In this document: piece after piece, positions 47,712-56,350 of the stretch
How positions within the stretch are numbered: the first letter of the stretch is position 1
Layout: the number at the start of each line of letters is the position of its first letter
Source of the DNA: Acytostelium subglobosum LB1
Lineage: Eukaryota; Evosea; Eumycetozoa; Acytosteliales; Acytosteliaceae
Direction of reading: 5' to 3'
Length of the DNA: 64,000 nt
NCBI RefSeq assembly: GCF_000787575.1
Contig: NW_012236497.1
Location: 29,886 to 93,885, forward strand
The notes under the pieces: generated by a model
What the model was told of the DNA's origin: nothing
What the model saw: only the letters and a program-made list of their open reading frames with translations
Databases searched by the model: none
Translations under genes and position numbers: made by a program

Positions 47712-49163
47712 TTATGCTACCTCCTCCAAGAAGGTAGACATCTGATGACTTGGTTCGTGCGCTATCTCTTGTTCATCGTCGATATCGACAATGAGTGAGT
47801 CGAAAATGAATCGATCCGAGTAAGGGATTGCAGGTCTGAGCTTCAGAGCGATGTAATCGAACAAGTCCTCGCAGTGAGTTCCAGATTCAATGCCGTCGTT
47901 AGTTTCATCTAATTTCCGTTTGTTGCCTGGTCCTGGGAATGATATGTTGAAAGGGTTCAGCGCGGACGAGAATATATCACGTGCCTGACGTTCTTTCGGA
48001 TCGCCACCTTTGTCTCCATCATCACCACCATCGCCAGTGCCAGAGCCCAACTTAATCTTCTTGTGACTTATTATGTGATGCTTGTTGATGAGAGCTTGAA
48101 GAATAGACATACCGACAGGTCTGTTGACCTCAATGAAGCTGATAGTGTTTTCTGCTGAATACCAATAGATGATCCAAGTCGTATTTACATCAGTGAGAAT
48201 TGAAACTACTGGTGTGTGGTCCTTGGACATTTGGCTGGCAGAAATGAGCTGAAGCATTGTCTGGTATCTGTCTCTGGACTCTGGTGCCTGCATCTTCAGC
48301 TCGATAGTGATGTTGATATGTCGGTTGACTGATTCAATGTCATTGACCATTGAGATGACAAAGTCTGTGCTACCCATGTATCTCTTTCTTTCGCAGAGGT
48401 ATGACATGAACTGTGTCTGTGCGTGAACATCGAGCAGGTTGAGGTCATGAAACGTGATGTGTTTGTGGAGCCATGCATTGAAATTGTTCATGTTGTCTGT
48501 TTCTTTCCCAGTCCATTTGAACTCGTTTGTTTTGTGATGAATCTTGATCTTGGCAGTCTCCGACTTGAGCTTAAACAAGGATGTGGCACTCTCTAGAATG
48601 GACTTGGGTAAGACATGTGGGTGGATGATCAAAGACTTCTCAATCTTGACTCGGTCAAAATGCTTGGAGGTACAGTCCGAGAAGGCGATTTGTTGGAAGG
48701 ATGACTCCATGACGACATTGGTGAGGGTGATGATGTTGGCGTTAGTTGCCTCCTGTACCTCTATCAACCTATCGAATGCTAGATTGGAGAACAGAGGTCA
48801 GTATCGATCGAACACATCACTCGCTCTCACTTCTACTTACGCGCTTGGCCACCACCTCCTCCTGCAACACCGGCTTGAGTGTGTATGTTAGTATTGAATG
48901 AAGACATTTCGCCGATGTTGTTTGTACTTACGAGCTTGGACTACTGGTTGTGGGGCACCTTGAGCAGCAAGTAGAAGAAGCAACCTCTGGGGCAGATATC
49001 GAATATCGGTGCTGATACTCCTAATTATGGAGAGTCGTTGTTGATCTGTGAGGTTGTTGTTGTTCTCCAATACATCAACTTGTGCTTGGATATTTGGATC
49101 GGGGACCCAAGGTTGTTGATGTTGTTGCTGTTGTTGTGGTTGTGGTTGTGGATGATTAGACAT
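47712..49163 (-). CDS. Crinkler/RHS-type PD-(D/E)XK nuclease-like protein
   Basis: Exons 49163-48932, 48873-48841 (33 bp) and 48778-47712 join in frame to 443 residues. The N-terminus is P/Q-rich, then helical (LPQRLLLLLAAQG), followed by a G-rich linker. The core has a possible nuclease motif: GSTDFVISMVND (Asp), then INITIELKMQ (E-x-K), then QTMLQLISASQ, and TPVVSILTDVNTTWIIYWYS. This order is typical of the REase-like domains in Crinkler and retrotransposon-hot-spot proteins (family knowledge; my match is by eye). It borders the Polinton-like element on its left and may be host or element-linked. Confidence 0.6.
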
Positions 49164-49402
49164 GATGATAAATAATAGAGTTGGACAACGAGGAGATAAG
49201 AATGAATAGAGTTAGGCAGTGATAAATATGAACAGATAATGTATGTACAGGTAGTTGTTATGTAGTGTGAACAATAAATGAGTGAGTAGAGCTTTTGGTT
49301 TTGTGTGTTGAAGATGATCTGCTAGTCCCATTTTGGAAACACATAAACTCAAAAACAAATAAATTAAATCAAATTAAACAATTTATCTCTAACAGATATA
49401 AC
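49164..49402. other. Divergent intergenic region
   Basis: 239 bp between the nuclease-like gene and the first gene of the Polinton-like element. No terminal inverted repeat matching the right side was found by eye. Confidence 0.5.
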
Positions 49403-49573
49403 ATGTCATTATTCAAAGAGTACTATTGGGACGAGAACTCGGAGTTCAGAGAGCGTCACAAAGCATACATCAAACAAAAGGTAAGATGTGAATGCGGCTT
49501 CGAGGTAGGTCGTACCAATCTCAATCGACACAAGCAAGGCTACATCCACAAGCAGTTGATGGCAAACAAATAG
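49403..49573 (+). CDS. Small viral-type zinc-finger protein, 56 aa
   Basis: A short helical start (SLFKEYYWDENSEFRERHKA) leads into KVRCECGFEVGRTNLNRHKQ and a final His. The pattern C-x-C...H...H after a 'YY...Y' helix is the small finger common in giant viruses and their relatives. First gene of the element, 43 bp before the polymerase. Role unknown; DNA binding is likely. Confidence 0.7.
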   Translation: MSLFKEYYWDENSEFRERHKAYIKQKVRCECGFEVGRTNLNRHKQGYIHKQLMANK

Positions 49574-49616
49574 GTTCAAAGTGATATAAATTAACATCTC
49601 AGTGTTAATATATAGA

Positions 49617-51572
49617 ATGAGTAGATCAACAAGAGACATTGGCGGCAGACTGAAGAAGACGGGCGTGACAGAGATCAAGCTCACTGGCAACTACACCAGA
49701 GCAGACATCGAACGAATCGCCCAACGAGACAGCAACACGCTCCAACGATACGGCGCCAACGCGAGGATAGAGGTCGTGCTCGACTACGGCAACCATCAAT
49801 ATCGATCAGGCAAGTTCACCAAGGTAGGCGAGCCGATCATCATGTTTGATCCTCACGAGTANGATGGCGCACCCATCCCAGAGCCTGACACATTTAAATC
49901 GTTCTACATCTACGTACATCAAGCAAAGGGCAAGGCAGGAGGCTGCGACGGCGAATGGAACAACTGCCTCTACCACTGCCTCCACGATGCCTACCCAGAC
50001 CAGGTGACTGAGCACTACGGCAAGCCATCGCGCCTCAAGATGTTCCTCGGTCTTGATGTCAAACAAAAGGTGTCAATCAAGCGCATCGCAGAACTCGAGG
50101 CCAGACTCAACATCAGAATCAACGTCAAAGGTGATCATTGCCACGCCTCCACTTCGAGGGCAACCAGAGAGGTCAATCTGATACTAACCAACGGACACTA
50201 CAAGCTAGACAAGGAAGGCACCTATGCAGGCAAGGGCATCAGACACATGCGACACAACGAGAGGGACGTCTACATCAAGCCAATCGTATTCAAGTATCTC
50301 AAAGGCGAACAGGTCGAGCTCTACGATGGGGATGAGTACTCCACCATCAGCCTGGAGCAGTTCATCAACAAGAAGAGGCGCAAGTACCAAGACAAGTGCG
50401 AGTACATCCGCATCCTCTCGGACATGACTCTGGAGGAGACATTGGACTCGTTCAAGGCCGACGCCGATATGCTCAAGGAACACACTAACGGCGTCATCGA
50501 CATGTACACCACTGGACAGAACATCAACAAGGCTGCGATCAAGCTGTTCCTCTCGTACAATAAGACTGTCAAACCAGAGCCTATCGGTCAGATAGAGGGC
50601 GAGTGGATAAAGAAGGCAGCCTATGGCCCATTGATGATGGCGACGCAGTACACTGGCCCCCTCTACAAGTATGACGTCGCTAGGATGTATGCCTCCATCT
50701 TGAGGAGCAGCGGCTTCATGATCCCAATCAAGTGCGGCAAGTTCCAGCATCTGACCGATGAGGAGCTTGCAGCCATGCGAACCATCCCATTCGGTATATA
50801 TCGCGCCACGATCAACGGCAAGCACGGCGAATTCAAGATCAATAAGAACGACTACTACACTCACTATGACCTCATCTTTGCCAAGGAGCTAGGGCTGACA
50901 TTCAACCTCAAGACCGGCAGAAAGGCAAATGCTCTGATCTACGACAGCTGCTGCAGGAAGTTTGGCTGCGATCTGTTTGGCAAGTACATCGATCAGGTGC
51001 TCGGCTGGATTGACGCATGTGAGCCCAAGTCTAGATTAGAGGAGCTCTGCAAGTGTCTCTATCAACGCCTCTGGGGCGCTCTCTCCAAGCGCAACAAGAC
51101 CAAACAGTGCGTCAACATGGAGTGCGATGCCGAGGTCATCACGACCAGCGACGGACAGAGAACGATCAAGCACATCAATATCAACGTTGACGAGGACTAC
51201 TCAATCGATCGCATCACTCCAACAGCCAATGGAAGCGCAATGATCAAGTCGGCCTGCAACACCGACATGTTCGACACACCATTCGCTCGCATCATGCCAT
51301 TCATCATCTCTCGTGGTCGCAAGATGATTGGAACGATAATAAAGGACGACATTGACTGCATCAAGCGCGTGCACACTGATGGATTCGTCTCGACCAAGCC
51401 ATGGACTGAGAGGACAGGCAAGCGATCACTGGACTACCCCAAGTTGGGCAAGGAGTGTGGCGACCTGCGATACGAGGGCTACTGCCCGAACGCCAATGTC
51501 AAGAACATGACCAAACCTGTTGGATCTTTCGCAATTGGAATATGGCAAGGTGAAGGAGAGTTTAAAATATAG
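49617..51572 (+). CDS. Family B DNA polymerase with OTU-like N-terminal module
   Basis: 651 residues from ATG 49617 (the earlier in-frame TTG is not used). Residues ~95-215 look like an OTU cysteine-protease fold: Cys in CDGEWNNCLYHCLHDAY, and a His-Tyr in VNLILTNGHYKL. Polymerase motif A is KYDVARMYASIL (~351-362). The motif B region is LYQRLWGALSKRN (~481-493). Motif C reads RVHTDGF (~584-590), with His where most family members have the first Asp. No exonuclease motifs are visible, and the protein is shorter than typical protein-primed Polinton polymerases (about 1,000 aa). One undetermined base (49862) makes residue 82 ambiguous. It should replicate the element. Confidence 0.82.
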   Translation: MSRSTRDIGGRLKKTGVTEIKLTGNYTRADIERIAQRDSNTLQRYGANARIEVVLDYGNHQYRSGKFTKVGEPIIMFDPHEXDGAPIPEPDTFKSFYIYVHQAKGKAGGCDGEWNNCLYHCLHDAYPDQVTEHYGKPSRLKMFLGLDVKQKVSIKRIAELEARLNIRINVKGDHCHASTSRATREVNLILTNGHYKLDKEGTYAGKGIRHMRHNERDVYIKPIVFKYLKGEQVELYDGDEYSTISLEQFINKKRRKYQDKCEYIRILSDMTLEETLDSFKADADMLKEHTNGVIDMYTTGQNINKAAIKLFLSYNKTVKPEPIGQIEGEWIKKAAYGPLMMATQYTGPLYKYDVARMYASILRSSGFMIPIKCGKFQHLTDEELAAMRTIPFGIYRATINGKHGEFKINKNDYYTHYDLIFAKELGLTFNLKTGRKANALIYDSCCRKFGCDLFGKYIDQVLGWIDACEPKSRLEELCKCLYQRLWGALSKRNKTKQCVNMECDAEVITTSDGQRTIKHININVDEDYSIDRITPTANGSAMIKSACNTDMFDTPFARIMPFIISRGRKMIGTIIKDDIDCIKRVHTDGFVSTKPWTERTGKRSLDYPKLGKECGDLRYEGYCPNANVKNMTKPVGSFAIGIWQGEGEFKI

Positions 51573-51586
51573 GCTACTGGATATAA

Positions 51587-51999
51587 TGGAAGACAGCACG
51601 GAGTTGTTAATCAATAGAGAGGGCAAGTTGACCAACGTGATTAATTCAATCACTGATAGCATTCTGAAACAGCGTGAGCAGGATATAAAAGCAGTTATTT
51701 CTAAATACAATGGTTCAGACAGCGATTGCGACGACATGTCAGTCGATGATCCCGACGACCCTTCTGACTATGATGAAGATGAGGACACTGACCCATCGAT
51801 GTTCAGATATCTTGACAAAAAGGACTCAGCAAGGGCATTGAGACAATTGAAGACCTGGTATAAGTGTGCCCAGGAAGATATCCATCGTCAACGAGTACAG
51901 TTGGTAAAGGAGAGAGACCAATACAAGGATAAACTTAACAATATGATTGCAGAGCTGTTCTCCATCTACAAGAAATATGGCCCAGGATCAACATTATAA
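51587..51999 (+). CDS. Acidic coiled-coil protein of the element, 137 aa
   Basis: The ATG at 51587 lies 14 bp after the polymerase stop. A helical start is followed by a very acidic stretch (SDSDCDDMSVDDPDDPSDYD) and a coiled coil (RVQLVKERDQYKDKLNNMIA). No known family. Tight spacing suggests co-expression with the polymerase. Confidence 0.6.
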
Positions 52000-52016
52000 T
52001 CTCTACTTCCATCATT

Positions 52017-52301
52017 ATGGACGTTGAGATGAAGACGCCTTCATCGGCAGCTACAGCGGGACAGACTCGCCCTGTCCCACTGGACGTAAAGAATACCATC
52101 GACAGGAGTGGCAGCAACACCAACAAGTCATACATGCAACAGTACTACGACGAGTACAAAGATGAGATCAAGGCCTACAACACAGAGAGGATTCCATGCA
52201 CTGTCTGCGGCAAGTTGATCTCGCGGCACTTGATGAGGAAGCACGAGAGGAGGATGCATGGGGGAGAAACAAGGGGCCAAACTCCCCCGGGTCTTTTATA
52301 G
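52017..52301 (+). CDS. Viral-type zinc-finger protein, 94 aa
   Basis: An S/T-rich start, then a helix (YYDEYKDEIKAYNTERI) and the finger PCTVCGKLISRHLMRKHE ending in a further His. It has the same helix-plus-finger plan as the 56-aa protein at 49403, so they are probably related. A GC-rich hairpin (52260-52288) overlaps its 3' end. Confidence 0.65.
   Translation: MDVEMKTPSSAATAGQTRPVPLDVKNTIDRSGSNTNKSYMQQYYDEYKDEIKAYNTERIPCTVCGKLISRHLMRKHERRMHGGETRGQTPPGLL
52260..52288. terminator. Hairpin at convergent gene ends
   Basis: GGGGGAG (52260-52266) pairs perfectly with CTCCCCC (52282-52288). It lies at the end of the zinc-finger gene, just before the convergent coiled-coil gene. A terminator or 3'-end signal is inference. 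Confidence 0.45.
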
Positions 52302-52306
52302 TGATA

Positions 52307-52710
52307 TTACTCGCTGTCATCTTCCTCACGCTGCTTATCTTTGATGTTCAACCTCTTTCTCAAGAGGTTCACAAGCTTATCGTTGTCAATTTGTTCTTCA
52401 GCGTGCAACTCTCGTAATTGTTCTTGCAAGTCCCTGACCTGTTGACGAGACGTACCGAGTTGAGCCCTGGTACGATCGAGCTCCTCAGTTAGATGTCGGA
52501 CTCTTCTTTGAGCCCTTCGCTGGAATATCTCGAATGCTTCGAGGACATCATCAGAGAGCTCGTAGTTAAGATCTGGTCTGCCACTGTTCCTTCTTTCTGG
52601 TGAAGTAACTAATCGAAGGCGATCGATAGCTTCGGGCGTATTTAAGTCAGCCCTAATGGTAGTGTCAATAATAATAACATAACGATGGGCTACTCAATCA
52701 TGACTTACAT
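52307..52710 (-). CDS. Coiled-coil protein with a start codon split by an intron, 115 aa
   Basis: An open minus-strand frame (52652-52307) has strong coiled-coil character (AFEIFQRRAQRRVRHLTEEL, QQVRDLQEQLRELHAEEQ) but no ATG. A 56-bp intron upstream (donor GTAAGT at 52708, acceptor TTAG at 52653-52654) joins AT (52710-52709) to G and makes an ATG followed by ADLNTPEAIDRL. It lies inside the Polinton-like element, where other genes lack introns. No known family. Confidence 0.6.
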
Positions 52711-52841
52711 GATAATATAGATAGATAAAATGAAATTGGATATGAAAGGACTGATGTCTCTTTGAACATCACACTTCTACAACCCACGCTGGTCGCAATG
52801 ATTTTGATCTGAAATTTCATCCACATTTCACTTGTTTTTCA

Positions 52842-53315
52842 ATGAGTTTGAAATCGGCAACAGGCACACAACCAACTCCCTTAAGCACCTCCACTGACCA
52901 TTCATTCTCTTTAGTGAAAATGTTGTGCAAAGAGTGTAATAGACCAGGTAAGTACACAGGTAAGACTGCTGTGAAAGGTTCCCAAATGTGCAGTGGATGT
53001 AGGAGGAACGCCAACAGAGTCACCTACAAAGTGGAAAAGACAAGGATGAAGGAGGGCAAGGAGATTTACATCAACAAGGTGGTCGAACAGCATGGGTACT
53101 GGACTGCCAGAGTTGGACATCTCGAGGAACTCGCTCAAATTGTACCGGCTGTCAAGGAAACACGGGATGCTTATTACAAGAGTATCTCCCTTGAGCAGGG
53201 TCTTGAGCGCCATATCCACCCTAACGTATGGGCTGGAATGGAAACGTCATCTGAGGTTACCCATGACCTCCGATCCACAATCCTTGCGTCACAGCCGGAC
53301 GTGAAGATGACATAG
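52842..53315 (+). CDS. Zinc-ribbon protein of the element, 157 aa
   Basis: Residues ~28-55 contain two C-x2-C pairs (CKEC and CSGC) about 20 residues apart, a zinc ribbon. The rest is helical and charged without further motif. A hairpin lies ~20-45 bp past its stop. It may be a transcription or DNA-binding factor of the element (inference). Confidence 0.6.
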   Translation: MSLKSATGTQPTPLSTSTDHSFSLVKMLCKECNRPGKYTGKTAVKGSQMCSGCRRNANRVTYKVEKTRMKEGKEIYINKVVEQHGYWTARVGHLEELAQIVPAVKETRDAYYKSISLEQGLERHIHPNVWAGMETSSEVTHDLRSTILASQPDVKMT

Positions 53316-53329
53316 TGTTGTATTTGTTG

Positions 53330-53368
53330 TTATGATTACGGGGCATTCGGTGCCTCATAATTATTTCT
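53330..53368. terminator. Hairpin between convergent genes
   Basis: GGGGCA-TTCGG-TGCCTC, with an outer ATTA/TAAT pair, lies between the convergent ends of the zinc-ribbon and protease genes. Confidence 0.4.
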
Positions 53369-53486
53369 TTCGCTGCTACACGTTCCGCAATCACTCTCCC
53401 TTAGTCTACTGGTCTAGAGCACATCAGAAGCGCGCAACATCTAACTCCGTGTTTATCAACACGATACAGCAAACAAAGAACCATTA

Positions 53487-54311
53487 TCACAAGTAACCAA
53501 ACCTCTTGTACCTTTCCTTCATCTCTCTCGCCTTCTTCTCCTCTCTCCTCACATCACTGTAGCCAGTCGCCTCTTTGAATGGCACGCCTCGATATCTATT
53601 CAACAGGAAACGCATTGCATGATAACCGCAGGTGTCGGTGTTGACAGCCTGGTCGATCACTCTGTTAACTTTAAACTTTAAATACACGTCTGGATCGATC
53701 TCTTCAATCAACTGTTTCATCCTCCTCATAAAGTCAGTGCTTGGGTCATCACCAAACGAGTCGTAGTACTCGATCGACTTGTCGCCCTTGGCATCGATAT
53801 AACAGGCGACCCAGTGACTGCCCGGCTGACTGCTCTTGTCCAAGTTCATGATGAACGACATGTGCTGCTTGGGCTTCAACTCATCCAGTTGATCACTCGC
53901 GATGACGCCCTCAAACCCATCATTGGCGTATGGCTGCATCAGCTTGTCGATCTCGTAGTCGTAGAGGCCGCCATGCTTGCGCCCGCTGCCTTTCTTCATG
54001 CCCTTGACCTCATTATAAATAGAGTCCATCCAATTCTGTCTTTCGCTGTGGCGCTTGAACACCTTCTTCAGCTCATTGTACAGCTGCTGTGAGGCGATGT
54101 CGCCGTCGTAGTATTGCTTGACCAACTCCAACACCTCAGGTGCCAGTGACGTTGGGATCGGTTTGAGAGAGTCCATTGCCTGTAGTCTCGCCATCGTTCC
54201 TGCTTCTGATATCAGTTCTCTCTTGAGTTTATTTCTCTCCTCATAGGGCACGTTCTTCAAGTCCTTCCCAAGGTCATAGTTGAGGTTATTGATTGGGTAT
54301 CCTGTGTCCAA
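53487..54311 (-). CDS. Ulp1/adenain-type cysteine protease
   Basis: The open frame has its first ATG at 54194 but coding character from 54311. The C48-type triad is visible: His in GSHWVACYIDA, Asp in EYYDSFGDDPS, Gln about seven residues before the Cys, and Cys in NTDTCGYHAMRFLLNRY. In Polintons and adenoviruses this enzyme processes capsid and core precursors during assembly (established). Its upstream part overlaps the 3' end of the gene at 54257-54916 in another frame, so the two may be one protein split by a frameshift in this copy. Confidence 0.88.
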   Translation of the reverse strand: MDTGYPINNLNYDLGKDLKNVPYEERNKLKRELISEAGTMARLQAMDSLKPIPTSLAPEVLELVKQYYDGDIASQQLYNELKKVFKRHSERQNWMDSIYNEVKGMKKGSGRKHGGLYDYEIDKLMQPYANDGFEGVIASDQLDELKPKQHMSFIMNLDKSSQPGSHWVACYIDAKGDKSIEYYDSFGDDPSTDFMRRMKQLIEEIDPDVYLKFKVNRVIDQAVNTDTCGYHAMRFLLNRYRGVPFKEATGYSDVRREEKKAREMKERYKRFGYL

Positions 54312-54916
54312 GTAGTGCTGGCATGGGTCTGCTCAACGAGGCCATGAGTTGCGTTCTGCCTTTCGATCAGTCGGTCGTAGTTGTTGTGCTCAGGCGCCTC
54401 GTCGTTCACTGCCACTCCCTCAACCTCCTCGCGGGGCAGTCTCGCCACACCCTCGTCGATNTCCTCAAGCTGGGGCGGCTCCATGAGTTGTGGGAGTAGT
54501 GCCGGTGCCGGGAGCAGTGGTCGCTCGTGATCCTTGATGAGCGCCTCAACCTTGGCTCTTGTCTGNTGCTCCAAGTCTCTCGCATTCTTGAGCAGCGCTT
54601 CCCTGTAGTTGGAGTCNTGTATTGATCTGATGTACGCACCCTCTGTCGGTGTGATTGGAGAGCTACTTGATGCAGCGTCATGTCGTCCTGTTAGCATACT
54701 CCTNGGTGGGGCGGCGGTTGTCGCCTCTCGTATCAGCTTCTTGATCAACTCCAAGTCTGACTTGTGAGAGTTGATGTACACCTTCTTCTGCTTCCTTCTG
54801 ATGTACCTACCATTCTTATCACGTCGCAACCGCGCTGGTCTGATCTTCTTTATCTTGACTCTGAGCTTCTTGCCTTTGGTCTCGTTGATCTCTAGATGGA
54901 CTTGATGTCTAACCAT
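54257..54916 (-). CDS. Basic/proline-rich protein upstream of the protease
   Basis: ATG at 54916; a very basic N-terminus (KIKKIRPARLRRDKNGRYIR) and a helical, P/E-rich middle. Four undetermined bases (54461, 54566, 54617, 54704) fall inside it. The last ~18 codons overlap the protease frame; either this is a separate virion protein or the N-terminal half of a frameshifted protease polyprotein. Family unknown. Confidence 0.55.
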   Translation of the reverse strand: MVRHQVHLEINETKGKKLRVKIKKIRPARLRRDKNGRYIRRKQKKVYINSHKSDLELIKKLIREATTAAPXRSMLTGRHDAASSSSPITPTEGAYIRSIXDSNYREALLKNARDLEXQTRAKVEALIKDHERPLLPAPALLPQLMEPPQLEXIDEGVARLPREEVEGVAVNDEAPEHNNYDRLIERQNATHGLVEQTHASTTWTQDTQSITSTMTLGRT

Positions 54917-54934
54917 GATACATATATATGATCG

Positions 54935-55375
54935 TTAGAATTTAGTCATTAGATTGTGTTTGAGGATCGCTGACAGAGGATGCATTGGACGTACGAACTG
55001 TTGTTGTTGTTGTTGCTGCTGCTGCTGTTGGACAATTGGAGCTGCCGGGGGTGGGGTCGGAACTTCGGGCTCTGCCTTGGTCTTCTGCATGTTGTTGGTT
55101 AGGTTAGAGAACTGCTGCATCAGCTGATCGAATTTCTTATCCAACTCATCTGTCTTGTTGACTCGTGGCTTACGTACAGTCTTGGGCTTCTCAGTCTCGA
55201 TCACTATTGGTTTAGCTGCGGTCTCGACAATTGGTTGTTGTTCCGCCTCTGGTTCATCATCAGAGTCATACAATACATATTGTGATTGTTGTTGTTCTTT
55301 CAATGCTCTCTGTTGTTCTCTCCACTTGGCCAAGTTGGCTGCTGATCCGGCGTAACCTTTCTTTGTTTGTGGCAT
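54935..55375 (-). CDS. Poly-Q, charged protein of the element, 146 aa
   Basis: A basic start (PQTKKGYAGSAANLAKWREQ), an acidic middle, a coiled-coil-like segment (DELDKKFDQLMQQFSNLTN), then P-rich and poly-Q. It is divergent from the penton gene and shares its ~33-bp promoter region. No recognised family; a virion-associated protein is possible. Confidence 0.55.
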   Translation of the reverse strand: MPQTKKGYAGSAANLAKWREQQRALKEQQQSQYVLYDSDDEPEAEQQPIVETAAKPIVIETEKPKTVRKPRVNKTDELDKKFDQLMQQFSNLTNNMQKTKAEPEVPTPPPAAPIVQQQQQQQQQQQFVRPMHPLSAILKHNLMTKF

Positions 55376-55408
55376 TATTATATAGTTGTATTACAATAAA
55401 TATCAAAA

Positions 55409-56242
55409 ATGAGTCTGATCACCCACAAGAGGATCTTTTATGTGAACTCACTGAACAGGTTGGCTGGCACGATCTCGCACTTCACTTATGCGATCGAGAA
55501 TTATGAACACGATGAGTTCGATCGCGTTGCCATCTTGCAAGCATGCATCCCCAAGTCATTTTACACTGTGCCAAGGAATAGAAATACACTTACACTTAGA
55601 GAAGGCGATGATGAGGTGCTCATAACAATACCTGATGGCAACTACTCGAGGCTCTCGCTCCAAGACACGCTGCAGACAATATTAACAGATCAATCACCCA
55701 ACAAGTTGACCTACTCGATCACATGGCCAACATCCAAACAACCTAATACTGGTAAATACACATTCATCGTATCAGACACAAAGATGGACGTGTCGCTCAT
55801 ATTTAATGATGCTGACCTATTCCATCACCTAGGCTTCAATCAGGACAGCATCAATCGCTTTGATGGCGGCGAGCTCACTAGCACCAACGTGATCGACTTG
55901 CAGATCGAGAACATATTGTACATCCACTCGGACCTATGCAGCAATGGATCAGATGATGTCCTGCAAGAGGTTTGCACGGCTGGCGTCCCTGACTTTGCGT
56001 ATGTAAACTGGACAAACCACAACTTGGAGGCATACTCTAAGCAGTTGGTATCAAAGACTAAAAAGACGTTCTACATATATTTAACAGACAAGGATGGAGT
56101 CGAGATCTTCTTGAATGGCGTCGATATGAACTTGACGTTGATATTGTACAGGCGCAACGACATCTACGAGCTGACACGAGGATATATTAATTATTTGTTG
56201 GTCAAGGATCATGAGAGTATCGAAGTGAATAGCGAAATTTGA
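55409..56242 (+). CDS. Penton (minor capsid) protein, single jelly roll
   Basis: 277 residues. The opening pattern is characteristic of Polinton minor capsid proteins: RIFYVNSLNRLAGTISHFTY, then FDRVAILQACIPKSFYTVP, then TLREGDDEVLITIPDGNYSR. The rest is beta-rich. It forms the five-fold vertices of the virion (family knowledge). Open and undamaged. A hairpin spans the stop codon. Confidence 0.85.
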   Translation: MSLITHKRIFYVNSLNRLAGTISHFTYAIENYEHDEFDRVAILQACIPKSFYTVPRNRNTLTLREGDDEVLITIPDGNYSRLSLQDTLQTILTDQSPNKLTYSITWPTSKQPNTGKYTFIVSDTKMDVSLIFNDADLFHHLGFNQDSINRFDGGELTSTNVIDLQIENILYIHSDLCSNGSDDVLQEVCTAGVPDFAYVNWTNHNLEAYSKQLVSKTKKTFYIYLTDKDGVEIFLNGVDMNLTLILYRRNDIYELTRGYINYLLVKDHESIEVNSEI

Positions 56243-56276
56243 TCAGAACAAGCTCCAATCAAATTAGGCTTCGCGA
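56234..56276. terminator. Hairpin at the penton stop codon
   Basis: AATTTGAT pairs with ATCAAATT across a 14-nt loop, with an outer GCGAA/TTCGC pair. The TGA stop lies in the left arm. The element TCGCGAAGC recurs, inverted, at the hairpin after the capsid gene. Confidence 0.5.
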
Positions 56277-56350
56277 CATCTAGAGTGACACCTCCACGAG
56301 AGTATAGAGGTTGGAAGCCAAATATAATCGATCGTTACAATATATAATAG

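Noticed and set aside
53400-53470. A tRNA-like 5' half (TTAGTCTACTGGTCTAGAGCAC) near the protease gene
   Set aside because: It resembles an A-box, but no B-box/T-arm or acceptor pairing follows; the 3' stem CGTGTT/AACACG is not a T arm.
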